DNA from: Xylona heveae TC161
Taxonomy: Eukaryota; Ascomycota; Xylonomycetes; Xylonales; Xylonaceae
Assembly: GCF_001619985.1 (NCBI RefSeq)
Contig: NW_017264197.1
Coordinates: 1,798,001-1,862,000, forward strand
Direction of reading: 5' to 3'
DNA length: 64,000 nt
Part shown: positions 22,601-35,312 of the stretch, piece after piece
Layout of the letters: every line of letters begins with the position of its first letter
Numbering within the stretch: the stretch's first letter is position 1
Program-made: the position numbers and the translations under genes
Notes under the pieces: generated by a model
What the model saw: only the letters and a program-made list of their open reading frames with translations
Told to the model about the DNA's origin: nothing
Database searches by the model: none

Positions 22601-25600
22601 GAAAGCCTAGACATGTCCTACGAATCAGCTCTCCTTGCCTCTGTCTCACTAAGTTCTCATGCGAGTAGACCAGCCACGGCGTTCTGTGATCGCTGAGCTT
22701 CCCAGCAACCTCATGCGGATGACCTTGTATCGCCCGCCAGACTGACACGAGAATGAATCCAAATTATTGGTCTGACAAAGCTGCACGCGCGCCGCGTCGT
22801 GCATCGCGTATGCACGTAGGAAATTTCCCGACTCGTCCCTTAGAAGGGCACACTTGGTACGGGGGGTCCTGGGGCGGTCGGGAAGGGGAGATCCCGCCAT
22901 CCGAATCCTTGATTGAGCAAACCTAATCGAAACGGATTTGCTTAGCAGAAACATTGTCATTTTTATCTTGGCGTTGCAATATTTTATCTATTTACTTTAT
23001 TTTAATTAAATAAAAATGTCGTTTAATTAATTTAATCTTAACTGATGAATTTAATTTATCTTTTATTTTAGGTTTTAATTTTTGAAGCTTCCTTTTTAAA
23101 ACAACATTATATCACCGCTCTAAATATGTCCGGTCCGACTTGCCGACCGTGGTCTTATTGGAGAAATTAATTTAGTTGCTGAAGACAAGCCCCTGAATAG
23201 GTAGCGGTTCGACGATTAATTCGGGACTCGTCGAAATCGGATTGAGAAAATCAGCCTAAAATATTTGATTGGAAAAAGTACGACTAGGAATGACAGAATG
23301 TGGATTCATAATTTCTTCAGCATTGAAAAGCCAATGTGCCATCGGTGCAACTTCTGTTCCTAGAAACAGGATGTTAGCCATCGAAACATTATTAATCTAT
23401 CGGAGTATCTCCTAATAACTGTACTGTGGGAAAGAGAAAATCCCATCTGAACGGTTCAGCCGCGTATTCATATTACTATGGCGTACGCTAGATAATTGTT
23501 CTAGATAGTCCATAATCCGTCGCTTCTCCCACAAGAAGGTGGGTAGCTCTTTTTTTTTTTCTTTTCAGACACATTTCTGGGAAATTGATAATGGTCATTC
23601 TCTCTTTTCATTACAGAGAAAAGTTTAGGACGCGCAATCCTGGGTTCTCAATAGCTATAACAATTGTTACACAGAAGAGGTCCGTAGCATCTGAGACATC
23701 CTCGCTCGCCGCGTGGCAGGCCATGTTCCAGATGCTGTGAAAGGGCTTGGTCGCTGAATACAGGGCTCGGTAGGGTCGCTGCTTGCTCTCACTGATCTAG
23801 CGTCTTTTCATCAACGGAACGGCGCTGTCCAGCACCAGACCTTGTTGGCCGACGAACAACGGTCGCACAGACAAATTTGACCGTTCCTTGCCAGGATGGC
23901 GTCTCTTCCCTAACCGCCGCCATTCTGGACAAGCGCTCTCGCCAGGATGTCATCACACCAGGGGACCAGGAAGGAGCTCTGGGCTAACTATCCGCGGTCC
24001 CTCTGGCCCCCTGAAGCGCTCCCCACAATCGGGCGGGCAAGGGTGGACAAACTCGAGTTCTCACGACGCGTTGAGGGTACATAGCACATTCTTCAAGCCT
24101 TTCGAATGCTGCCCATAGTCCGTTAGTATAAACTAATCAACCATGACACCATTCACAGTACTGAAACATGCAGAGAGAAGAATATGGAACTAGAGAGACG
24201 CATTTTATAGACTTGGACAGCAACCTTGGGCTTGCGTTCCTTCTGCTTGATATCATGAGTGGCCCCGTCGCTTGAAAAACCGGAACGTTTCTTCGATCAG
24301 TCGAATTTTGCCGCCTTCCTGATCCGCGAAAAGCTTGATTCCCACACCTTGATAAGATGCCATGTTACATTTCAGCAACACGGATTTTCATGCCGGCTCA
24401 AAGTAAAGGTCGAGCTACGTAAGGTCCTGCTTCGCATAAGTGGTATCTAAGGTCTTGGATTAAAAAGAGATTCTAGTTATCTCGATGTAGATTATGGACA
24501 ACTAACCGGTCAGTTAACGCTTAGCCTACTCGCCGCTGGTCACGTTTAACTGGGTCGGCCCAGCACATACTTAGAGGGGCCACCAATCATCACCGGGGGT
24601 ACCCGAGCAGTTCGCCAACTATTCCCTGATCCATCGGTCTACTTTAACCTGTGGAGATTTCACATTCTCTCTTTCCACACTCGTACCTTAATTGCTCGGA
24701 AATGAACACACACTCTACGTTTGAACAGGAGATCAAACAAGTATCAACATAAAATGTACTGGTTAAAATGCTTACCTTACCTCTTTGCTCTTCACGAATA
24801 GTTTAAACATGGGTTGCACAGCTAGCCATTGCTAAGACAATAGGTGCATTACAAACACGATGGGAGCATTGCTTTTCGCCCTAGTTGGCATCGCCCGTCA
24901 GCAGACTCTGTAAGGAACGGACTTTCTGCAAAACACCCCGGGCGCACATCAGGACCGTGCATTCTCCCTTTTCAGGTAGGCGATAAGAAGATCTAAGATA
25001 TAAGAGAGCCGATGCAAATGCCGAGGCGGGCAAAAGAAAGCATTGACCAAGGCACCACCCGCTTTGAACGGGGGCCACGAATACTGCCTGGAGCTTGATT
25101 GCGGTTGGCTTCTGGGCATGGCTTGCCCTCGCCGCAGCCTCTGTTTTGAACCAACGTAGACTTGTGTCTAGCTTGCAAATAATTTCCCTGTGTTTTTCTC
25201 TTGCAGAAGGTCATTACGGAGGTTGAGCTGCAGCTTCCTGAAACTTTGGGCGCACCTGCCGCTCTTCAATAATAATAAGAAGCTCCCCAAAGGGGCAGCA
25301 CTTTGGCCGAGAATCTGCCGGTCATGCATGTTTCAATAGTACGGCGGTATTATTCTCACCCATTAAACGAAAAAGCTTGATGAGCACATGCTCCCTTGTA
25401 ACCAGATATTGTCTGGCGAGCACTACGCAGTATAGTTCTATCTCTCCGGCCAGCATCCCATCTAAACTATTCCCCGCGTCTGCAGCCCGGTCAATATCCT
25501 TGGAGCTGCGTCTCGCCAGTCCATACCATCGTGGAAGTCACAGGCAACCTCTAGAACGAGAAATAGGTGAATCTTAAGAACTGAACAGCTTGTGAAAGTA

Positions 25601-28100
25601 TCAGGCCCAGCCTACGCTTCAGATTCAGTCTTGTGATAGATCTCCGTTCGACAGGCAGGGGTCGCACTAACGGTACATTGTGGTACTTGTCAGGTGCACC
25701 CCTTCTTTGTCTGACTTCCCCGTGGCAGTTACACCAAACATGGCACGCACGTGAGAAATATCGCCCGCGCCTCGTTTTTCTGAGACAAACGCACTCAGCA
25801 GCTTCCTTTGTGTTTTGATGGGGGCCAAAGGGGCAAAGTATCATCATCCTGCCGACCCTCCAGAAGGAGGTAACAAAGCGACATATTACGATGATCATTT
25901 GCGTCATCGCCATTGTGTGACAAACAATAACCCAATCATTGACGTACAATCAAGGCTCTAACCTCCGTCAATGACTACCCCATCAAAATATAAGGGAATT
26001 GAATTGCGGAATGCGCCGTGACAACTTGCCAGCTTCAACCGCTAGAGCGGAGCCATTCTACTTTCCCTATGTTGAATGGGGGCATAATCTAGCTCAGTTT
26101 GCATATTGTGCTCTTTCTGTCTAGAGATTTCTTCGCTCAGCTTAGTTGATGGGGAAAAGGTGTCCCCTAGGGATCGTGATTATTGATGAATACCACGGCA
26201 TAGGCGAATATGGGAACATTTAGCTAACAGCTTCTCAGCCCCATTGCTGGTGCTTTTGACGGAGCCTCCGGAGGTCTTTAGGCCGTCAAACGACCCACTC
26301 CTCGTAGGCGTCCTCGGCCCCGAAGCAAAAGACAGAGCGGCAGACGAGGACGTAAGTACCTTCAAGTCTCTGGCCGATTATTAGCTTTGTGGCCCAGCGC
26401 TCCTTTAAGGCAGACATAACTTCGGGACGCTGAGCCCATCAAGGAAACGCGTCGCGGGGCTTTGACCCGAGGGAGGTTAGAGCGACCGTTTGGCCCTTTG
26501 CTAAGTGAGTAGACGGGTTACTTAGCTGTCCGGAGTGAGGTGACGGGAGAGTACGAGTACTGCGCCAGGTATGTTTGAACGAGTCCAAACCCGAAAAAGG
26601 AATCGCTTGAACGGGTTGGCCGCGTCGTCGCTCTCGATCGCGTCAACCCTGGATCCTTGACCCGTCATCCATCCCGTGCCTTTTTGTCTTTTGGGCAACG
26701 ACGATTGACTACGGAGTAGAGAGTTACTACTGGAGAAAGAGCAGGTAGACTTGCGCCTTCCTTGTTCTCGCCCTCTGATCCACTCCAAACACACCCCGCT
26801 AGTCCATTGCCACCCTTGCTCGATCGCGGAGTTGTGTGGCCTGAGATGAATTGGATCAGGCAATGGCGACGATGAACGATGGCACAGCAGATGCGCGATA
26901 GTGGGGAGGCGTTGCTCTTTCTCCTGCTGCCGCATACAATTGTCGCTTTCGCTGACAAGTAGATTGTGCGTGTGGTTAACGGAGCTACCTAACCCCGAGA
27001 TTTTACGTCCGTGGTAATCAAACCAGAAACCGTGTTGTAATCAAGAAATTTGCCATTAGTAAACGACTTGAGGAAGTCGTGGTGACGGCTGCGGACTCTC
27101 CCACCGATTGCACCCCAACCATTGGCCCGCGACAAAATTCAGCGGGGAACTACTAGCAATCGACGACGCAGGAGAAGAAAAGAGGAGCGAATAAATGGAA
27201 CTATTGGTGCCTCCGAACAAGATTTCTCAAAGATATATACTTGTGACTTTCTTTCTTTGGGAGTTGACGGCTAGTTTTCCAACCACTAACGGCGAGCATT
27301 GAGTTTTGCTCTTGCCCAGATTGTGCTTTCGTGCAATAACGATGCGCGAAATAACACTGAGTGATGGTTAAGAATAGATACTGCTCCAGTGCAAAGTTGG
27401 TTTAGCACAGGGCACAAGTAACAAAGCGACCGAGTTCGATCCCGCTTCGTCCCATGGCCCATTCTATTGCTCTTTTTGATGGGCCTGTTTTTCCCCGACG
27501 GTGCGGAACTCGGCCGACATGAGTCGTGTCTTTGGGCGTTTTGGGCAGTTTTGAGTTTATTTCACCGAGGCGTCTGCGTAGTGGCACCATGGCACGCCTC
27601 GACCACGCTGCTCATTTCCCCCAATCAGTCTGCACTTGATCCAAATCTCGTTAGAGGGCTGGCAGTCATCCCTCAGCCATCCACTCCCTTTTACCCACTT
27701 TCTCTTGTAAATTAATTTACACGATCGTATCCCTGCTCCATCGACCTTTCCTCTTTTGTCAATGAGACCCACGACCGCGATCGAAAGGAAAGAGCTCGAT
27801 TCATTCTCTTTCTTGCGATTCTTTGCTCCGTTGCGCTGCTTGCTGCTGCTACGAGTCACTACTGTACCTCTCTCTCTCTTCCTTCCCCATCTTTTGCTCC
27901 CTTGTCCCCTGCTCTCGCTCTCGCTCGTGTCCTTTTTTTCTTTCTTGCTCGCGCACACCCACGCGCGCGCGCGCTGTTCACACTGTGCCCAATAGCCATC
28001 ATCATCACAAGGTCCTGGCTCGTCCATCTACAGTATTTGATCATCATCAAAAAAAACAAGAGCATCGCAAAAGAATCCACCTAACCCTCGTCCCCCCGCT
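19687..28100. other. Gene-poor island of about 8.4 kb
   Basis: No open frame exceeds about 160 codons, no recognisable domain appears in any frame, and splice-linked short exons could not be assembled into a family. A tRNA-like GGTTCGAAT occurs at 21161 but lacks a matching acceptor stem and A box. An AT-rich block lies at about 22955-23110. The composition elsewhere is moderate. It may be decayed repeat sequence, long regulatory DNA for the flanking genes or non-coding RNA loci; the sequence alone does not decide. Confidence 0.5.
22955..23110. other. AT-rich block
   Basis: About 150 bases are roughly 80% A+T, with TTAATTAA-type words, inside otherwise balanced DNA. Such blocks in ascomycetes can be RIP-degraded repeat remnants or centromere/origin-like DNA. 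No coding remnant is readable. Confidence 0.5.
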
Positions 28101-28966
28101 TTTGATGGAGCTCTTGATGCAATAATGTGGCTCCTTTGCTCTTGTTTGGCCCCGTCATCGTCCCCCTGCTGCCTGCCCACACTCTTAGGAACCCTCCTAA
28201 TCTCTCCGTCCGTCCTTCGATCCGCCTACACACCCATCTTCCGACTAAACCCACCCACACCCCAATATGCAGGCTCGGCCGCCATTAGCCAAGCAGAGAG
28301 CTCTTTGGTGCAGCGCGGATGGCCGGGTTCGCGTCGAGCGTTGACCTAGGCTTCCCGCGCGGCGACGAGGGACCTGGTCCTTGAGGGTATAAGGAAGAGC
28401 CGGCTCCTTGTGGCGGACGATCCTGTAAGTCTCAGCATCCGTTTTTTGCTGGCCACCCCCCCGACCATTGAGGCCGATTTTTTTCGCCGTGCACTTGCGT
28501 TGTCTGTGTGCCCAATTCTTCTCTTTCAATCAACGTACCTCCAGTCCACATCTACTAGACACGGCCTTGCATCTCTATACGCCCGCCACCCTTTTGCCCC
28601 CCCGCCCCCCCGGCGCCAGCGTTTTGCATCTGCATCTACTTGTACTGTACATCTGCATCGGCATTCGGCATCAGCGTCAAGCATCCGCGTCTGCGCCTGC
28701 CTCTTCTTGTTCCTCTTTGTCATTGTGCTCTTGGGGCCCTTTCACCACTACATCATTACCTGAGCGGCTTACTGCCTCTCTTAATTATTATTTTCCATTT
28801 TTCCCCCTTCACCCCAGCCCATCGTCGTGCTTGCAGCGTACTCCTCGACGCGTTCGAGACGGATTCATCCTTGCCCTGTTGCATTTCTTGTTATTTGTCT
28901 TTGCATCGATCTTGCGTTTGAGGCGTGACAAGTTGCGCTCCATTGGTTTTTTTCCCCCTTGCTATC

Positions 28967-29171
28967 AGGATCTTCCTATCTGGACACGGACTCGCGTTCG
29001 TATGAGGCGCGCCGTCTACCTCAACCACCACCGCCACGGCCGAACCACCAAGGCGAGCACCACCACTATTACCACCACCTTCTTCACCAGTGGTGCTATT
29101 ACTGCTGCCACCAGCGTTACGATTACACCAACCTACGCCTGTTAGAGCCTCTCATCTGCGGTCGCCGCCTT
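28967..29171 (+). other. Candidate upstream coding exon of the 30-33 kb gene
   Basis: After a CAG acceptor (TGCTATCAG) the frame reads GSSYLDTDSRSYEARRLPQP and continues Pro/Gln/His-rich, matching in style the N-terminus of the gene that follows. The frame runs into a stop at its right end (just before a GTACCT donor), and the Pro-rich continuation (PTPVRASHLRSPPLR) is found in another frame. So either this is leader, or a small change in frame has occurred or was introduced by assembly. I could not join it in frame to 30445. Confidence 0.3.
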
Positions 29172-29415
29172 TGAGGTACCTACCCTTACAGCCCTTTATT
29201 TTCTCTATTTGGCTTTTCCTTCCCTTTTCCCTTGTCGAGCTTCTTTTTTTCTTGTCCCACCTAACGTGGGTTCACGTCTCGCTTCATGGTATGACCCTTT
29301 TCTTTTTTCTTCTGGTTCCCTTTACCGAGACCCTATTTCGGAATGGGTGAAACTTTTCTGCACAACCCAATCTCCTTCTGCTTTTGATTGCGCACCTATT
29401 CAAGTCAGTCATTTG

Positions 29416-29767
29416 CACACACACACACACACACACACACCACACGCACACCACACACACACTTTCACCCACACACCCCCCCAACCCACGCTACTCTCCA
29501 CGCTACACCGCACTCTTTTCCACGCAGAGCAAACTGTTTGTCTTTTCCTTGTTCGCGCTACCCCCAAACCACCACCACCCAAGTCTTCCCGCACTCACGT
29601 CCGCTCTTTCTTCCCTCTTGTCTTTTTTTCCCACACACAGACACATCATTACCCGCGATATCCTATTTATTCTTTTTTTTTTTTTCTTCTTTCATGTTAC
29701 TTCCTCTTTTTACTTCCACCACACATATACACACACTCCACTCTACACACACACACACACACACACC
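29416..29767. repeat. Two CA microsatellites
   Basis: Dinucleotide CA/AC runs occupy 29416-29441 (followed by imperfect CACAC units to about 29463) and 29744-29767. They lie in the pyrimidine-rich leader and are likely length-polymorphic. Confidence 0.85.
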
Positions 29768-30444
29768 TACATATACACCTACGCACACGTCTTTTCAAAA
29801 CATCCGCATACGAAAAACAAACACATATGCTGCACCGGCTCCACCTTCTCTCCACCTAGCACAACTGCCACCACCCCCGGTCCACACCACCTTTCCCTCG
29901 TCGTTCCGCATCTATTTACGCCCCCTATCCCTGTTCATCACCTTATCCTGCCGAACTGCCCCGACTCGCTTGGCATCTTTTCCCTCTCGAGGTGCACTTA
30001 TCGGCTCGACATTTCCCCCCAAAATCCTCCGCGTCCAAAGCACCTTGTCTTTGATCTCGCCGGCTCCTCCACTCACCCCCCCCCCACCCCTTGTCCCCTG
30101 GTTCATGAGTCTGGCCGGCGGCTCATTGCCATCTTATTGCGCGCTCTAGCTCTCTTCCCCCCCCCAAGCTTAGTTACCCTTGAAGCTCTCTGCGCCGACC
30201 ACCGAGGGGTCAACAATCACCTTGTTCACGTCGGCTCTTCAGTCGCGTCTGTCGTTACCTCATTGCACCTTCTCATTCTCCTTCTTCACCATTTTTGTTC
30301 GCACCTGCATTTGAATTGCATGTTGGCTTTCGTGTCGCTGGTGTTCTTTCAAAGTTTGCCGTCTTTGGATTCGCGCGCGAACGCTGCTGCTTGTCATTTG
30401 CCATTGTCACTCCGGGGAAACTGACAACTCTTCAACACAAACAG

Positions 30445-33271
30445 CATCACCCCCACCACTCGCAGCAGGGCCCCCCTCCGCCGTTGCACATTCAACATTC
30501 TCGACCTCCTAGCATTGTGCCTCCACAGAGTCAACTCCCACCGACTCAGCCGCTGCAATCGCATCACCAAGGCGCCTTCAGATCCCCACACGCCGCGACT
30601 CACGGGCCGTCGCAACACGCGCACCAACCCCCGCCTCCCCCGTCATCGTTTGCCCAAACCCCGTCAGGACCTGGCGGACATCAGCCATCCGAGAACGCCT
30701 TCTTCTCGGCCCAGCCTAGCCCCTACAGTACTTCGAGTGTAACGGGTGCATATTCGTCTGCCGGTAAGGAAAACACATTCTTCTCTATAACGGTTTGCAC
30801 CAAATGCAGAGCCATGCGGCGGGTTGCGCCTGCGAAAGGAGGCGATAACACACTGCTGCTGCTGCTGCTGCTGCTGCTGCCAACGCTTGCGCGTTTGTTC
30901 AGATACAATCCTGACCTGCAATGATATGGACTGATCCTCTTTTTGTCTTTGCCTATAGAAACACCTGATCTAATGGCGGCCGCACATATGAATCGCCCGG
31001 CGTACCCGCCCATCTACCATACGCCCCAGTCCAACTCTCCTGCATCTGTTGCGTCTCCGCAGAGCCATGATCAGCATGGCCGGAGCTTATACGCGCAGCC
31101 TCCTCCGCAACTTCCTCACACCATGTATGCCGGATACCCGCAATATCCGCCAATGGCACCGACCAACCCTTCGCCGTACGCTCAGCACCCGGCGCCCCAA
31201 CAGCACCCCTTGAGTTCTCAGCCGCTCCTGATGTCACATCCCCAAGCGCCGCCGCAGCTGCAACACCCGACCACACACAGTCCAGTGACGGCGGCCATGA
31301 ACCAGAGTCCTCGCACAAAACTGGCCCAAGCTCCTCTGCAGCGTCCTCCTTCTGGTGTTGGAGCATCGTCGACACCAGTCAGCGCGCCCCCTTCAAGTGC
31401 GAATGGTGGCATGCACGGAAACCAATCGAACAATCCGGCTGTCAATCCAAATGCCGCGCCCGGTCCGATCCCAGCGACGACTCCGCTCGTGGTGCGGCAG
31501 GACAATAATGGCGTCCAATGGATTGCGTTTGAGTACTCTCGTGACCGCGTCAAGATGGAATACACAATTCGATGCGATGTGGAGTCGGTCAATGTTGATA
31601 GTCTGAGCCAGGAGTTCAAGACGGAGAATTGCGTTTATCCACGCGCGTGCTGCGCCAAAGACCAATACCGGGGCAATCGTTTGGTTTATGAGACCGAATG
31701 CAACACGGTGGGCTGGGCTTTGGCAGAGCTAAACCCCTGTTTGCGGGGCAAGCGTGGATTGATTCAGCGTGCCGTGGACAGCTGGAGAAATAGCAATCAA
31801 GATCCGCGGTTGCGGAGCAGACGCGTACGCCGAATGGCCAAGATCAACAACCGAAGGCAGGTAGCGTCAACGCAGCACCCGAATCACATGGCTGGTCCCA
31901 GTGGTCCTGGTCCTGCTGCACCTGTGGCGACTCCTGCCGCTGGCAGTGCGCGACCCGTCCCTGGGCCGCCACTGGCAATGGGAGGTGCGCAATTGCATCA
32001 CCACCATGCGCAGCATGATGCTACGGCTCCAGCCGGCAGCGAAGATGTTAGCGGTATGTTTCACCATGTGCAATGAATGCTGTCAGCACATATGCTTTCA
32101 GTAATTTGTTTCCCCCCCCCTTCTTTTTCCATTCCTTCTTCCTTTTTTTTTTTTTTTTTTTTTTTTTTGGCTTATTGACAAATTTATCGGTTTGAGTGTG
32201 CCATGATCTTTTTTTGATTTTCTGCTATGTGGAAGGAGAGAACATATTATTTGGACTGTGAAGCGATTGAGCATGTACAATATCTTCTCTCGTCTTTTTC
32301 TCATTTTCATTTCATTATCCCGGGGCTTGTAGGCTAATTTGTTTGATTCCCCCGCATGTGTTGGCTATAGCTCATAATCGCTACTATTACAATCTTGCAT
32401 CGGACTATTCACGAAACCTTCCTAACGCATCAAACAGTTGGATCACACAACAGCGGTGTACGTCATAATCAAGTCTTTCACGGCTACGCCAACTATCCGA
32501 CCAATTCGAGTGTAGGCCCTTCCATGCCTCCCTCGGTCCACGATGGGGTCGACCACATGAGCCGACATGGTGCTGCCTCAGCCCACGCAACCGCCACTGC
32601 TTCCGCCGTTGCAACCAAGTCCGAGGATGACGAAACGGTCGCACTGTTTGGAGACGTGCCCGAAGCCAAACGTCGCAAGTTTATTCTAGTAGATGACCCG
32701 CACCGTGGCACCCGCGTCCGAGTTCGCGTTACCCTGGACCAGGTAGAGATGAATGAGATTCCTGATTCCTACCGCAAGACGAATTCCGTCTATCCTCGGT
32801 CATACTTTCCCATGCAAATGCAATCGCCACCGAGTACTCCGAGAGGCAGCCGCTTCTTTGACGATGAAGAAGATTCGGGTGAAGATGGACCCACCAAGGG
32901 CCGGACAATTGTCCCTGTGCCAATGCTCGACGGATCCGAGGTGGATGTCCCTACCCCCTGTCTGGGGAAACGACGGCGAAGCAAGGAGCTCACATTGAAT
33001 GACATGGGATACCGGATGAGCTGGAGTCAAAGCAGAGTCTTTGCAGGACGGACCATTTTCCTTCAAAGAGCTTGTACGTTTCGTTCTATATCTAGATTTG
33101 TGGAATTGTTACTAACATGTTGCAGTGGATGCGTATCGGAATAAAATGAGAAGCACCATGGTTGCTGCGGGTCAAGACGTGTCAACTGTCCCACCGCATT
33201 TTGAAACCCGAGTCGGCAAGCGAAAATGGATGGAGCGAGATCGTCGGAGCAAGCGACATTCTTCGCCTTAG
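30445..33271 (+). CDS. Conserved fungal nuclear-type protein (DUF8032-like), 5' end unresolved
   Basis: Supported exons are 30445-30763, 30959-32053, 32371-32457, 32516-33073 and 33126-33271, giving 734 aa from the first supported exon. No ATG precedes 30445 in frame, so one or more upstream exons must supply the start. The N-terminal 300 residues are Pro/Gln/His/Ser-rich and low complexity. Two conserved blocks follow: VQWIAFEYSRDRVKMEYTI, then YRGNRLVYETECNTVGWALA and LIQRAVDSWRN in the first; and VYPRSYFPMQMQSPPSTPRG, then LNDMGYRMSWSQSRVFAGRT and FLQRALDAYRNKMRS in the second. These blocks are strongly conserved in filamentous ascomycetes as I recall; the domain name DUF8032 is my best match and the function is unknown. 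Basic stretches (RSRRVRRM, KRRRSKE) and the His/Gln/Pro-rich tail suggest a nuclear regulator, by inference. Confidence 0.8.
30853..30879 (+). repeat. (CTG)9 trinucleotide repeat inside intron
   Basis: Nine perfect CTG units lie inside the 195-nt intron 30764-30958 of the DUF8032-like gene. The intron is longer than most in this window because of the repeat and its flanks. Confidence 0.9.
32141..32168. repeat. Poly-T tract in intron
   Basis: About 27 T residues in a row lie in the 317-nt intron 32054-32370 of the DUF8032-like gene. Such long homopolymers occur several times in this window (33743-33762, 49260-49284, about 49690-49710), always in introns or 3' flanks. Confidence 0.85.
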
Positions 33272-35312
33272 GTTGTGAGATTGACATGTGACTTTCGGTT
33301 CAATGATCTGTGATATATAGCATTTGAGACATTTGCGCAGGAAGCTTTATCATCTCGGTTTTCTTTTTCAATTTTGTTTTTGTTACACCGACTTGAGCTC
33401 ATTCAGCTTCTTCGATTGTGTTTATTTTATTTTATTTTATTCTTTTCATTTGCATTGTTCTATTGCACATTGCAGAGCGGAAATATGGGTAACCGGACTA
33501 TAGTTGTTGGCATATGGGCATTTGGGACGGATTTGTTTAAAGGATGGGCAAGGAATCCAATTCATTTATTTTATTTTCATTTATTTTTTCTCCCCTTTAG
33601 AGCAGAGCGGAAAGCGGGCATGTTGAGTTTTCATTTTTCTTGTTTTCCCGTGTTAGAAGAAGCATGTGGAAGTGCTTTGTGTGTGAAGATGATGAGCCTC
33701 GTTAACCGGGTTGGTGATAATGTTTTTCTTTTTCTTTTTCCCTTTTTTTTTTTTTTTTTTTTTTCTAAATGTATCAAACAAAGATTGTAAAGTTCAATGT
33801 TGCTCGGGCAAAGATGGGAAATGTATGTATGCATGTCTGTACGTTTGAATGTCTATATTTAACTCATTGTGGCACAGGTAATGAATTGCAAGTCTAGGAT
33901 AGATTCCTGGGAAACTTTGTAATGTAATGGGGGCAGTTGTCGAGTATTATATCCTTTTTCATTTTATTTTATTTTTCCACTTTTCTGGTTTTTTCTCATT
34001 ATATATTTATATACGTCTTTTTGTTATTTATATCTTATCATTTCGATCTTAATTATCAACTTTCTTTTCCTTCTTCTTATTCCCCCCCGTCTTTTTTATT
34101 TTTTCTTTGAATTTTTGTCCCCCAGCCCTTTTATTTGTCGATTGATGACCTGATAATACTAATTTTAGTTTACCGCCTCTCTCTGTGTCCTGTATGTACG
34201 TGTGTGTTGCTAGGTGGGTGTACCAAAATGTCAACCACATATACTAGTACTACCATACTAGCTCATGACTCTGCTCCAGGAGTAGCCTCTCTTAGATTGC
34301 TGGGTCATTGAATCACTAGATTATTAAATCATTAAAATACAAATCACAATATGATCAATTGAGATGCAAGTAAAAGGTGTGACCATCTTATGGTATTGTC
34401 ATTGACTAGTTAACTTGTCTTATCAATGCATCAATGCATCATAATCATATGTTCATAAAGTGGTTAAAAACTTGACAAGTTGAGATTGTATAACAGTGTA
34501 ATGTGTCAAAGACAATTGTGTACAGTGTCAAGGCACAGTCGCACAGTCTTACAGAGTATATATAAAGTTAAAAGCCAAAGCCAAAGCCAAAGACATTCTT
34601 ACAGAGTATATAAGGCCAAAGCCACAGACAGAGTCTCGCAGAGTATAGAAATTCAAAGGCCCAGAGTATACTGTATACCGTAGATATAATATGTAAACTT
34701 GAACTTGAACTTGAACTTGTTCATTTTATATTTTTGGAAGCTTTTATACAAATGGACACAATGGACAAAAGAGGCTGGGAATCTGGGAATCTGGGATATC
34801 TCTGGACTATAGACTCTGGACTCTGGACTTGGAGTCTGAACTCGAACAATACTTGGAACTTGGAACATGGAAGATGAGAGAAAGACAGAATGATAAGAGA
34901 AAATAGAAAGCGAAGAGGAGTGAGAATAGAAGGAGGGAAAAAGAGAAGAGAAAAAAAAAATACAAGATTAGACTGAAACTAATCGAGAATAGGGGACGTA
35001 ATCTGGACAGAGTGTCAGACTCAATGCAATGAAATGAATCAATGCAAGCAAGTCGATCAAGTTAATCAGCGCGCGCCGGAGACATAACTATGATTCAATT
35101 GTATCACCGGTCAGCTATGGAATAGAGACAACGTTAGAGAGTGTATAAATGGAGTGACGGTGCGAATGGGAAGGGGGAAACGAGGTGTCAATGTGATAGA
35201 CATGATATGGTAAGACACAATGGGATAACAAGAAAGAATGGGATAACAAGGTAGAATCAACATGCAAGATAACAAAAAAAAAGTGGAAGGGTAACAAGTA
35301 GAGGGTAACATA
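33272..35312. other. Convergent spacer with short tandem repeats
   Basis: This is the 3' region shared by the DUF8032-like gene (+) and the DUF8035-like gene (-). It is T-rich to 34100 and contains simple arrays: (CCAAAG)n at about 34572-34592, (GAACTT)n at about 34695-34719, and TCTGGGAA and CTCTGGA repeats at about 34777-34830. I see no gene. Confidence 0.6.

Larger units (their letters stand above)
28100..30444 (+). promoter_or_regulatory. Long pyrimidine-rich leader of the 30-33 kb gene
   Basis: For more than 2 kb the plus strand is strongly C+T-rich, with two CA microsatellites (29416-29441 and 29744-29767) and several good splice donors (for example CCT/GTAAGT after 28423). This is typical of long spliced 5' leaders in filamentous fungal regulators. 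It contains short upstream open frames, among them a 21-codon frame at 28319-28384 and a two-codon frame ATG-GTA-TGA near 29285. The exact transcription start is not visible. Confidence 0.5.

Noticed and set aside
29384-30424. Large plus-strand frames (up to 346 codons) in the CA- and CT-rich leader
   Set aside because: Their composition (His/Thr/Pro/Leu runs) follows from microsatellites and pyrimidine bias, they overlap in all three frames, and none shows a conserved segment.
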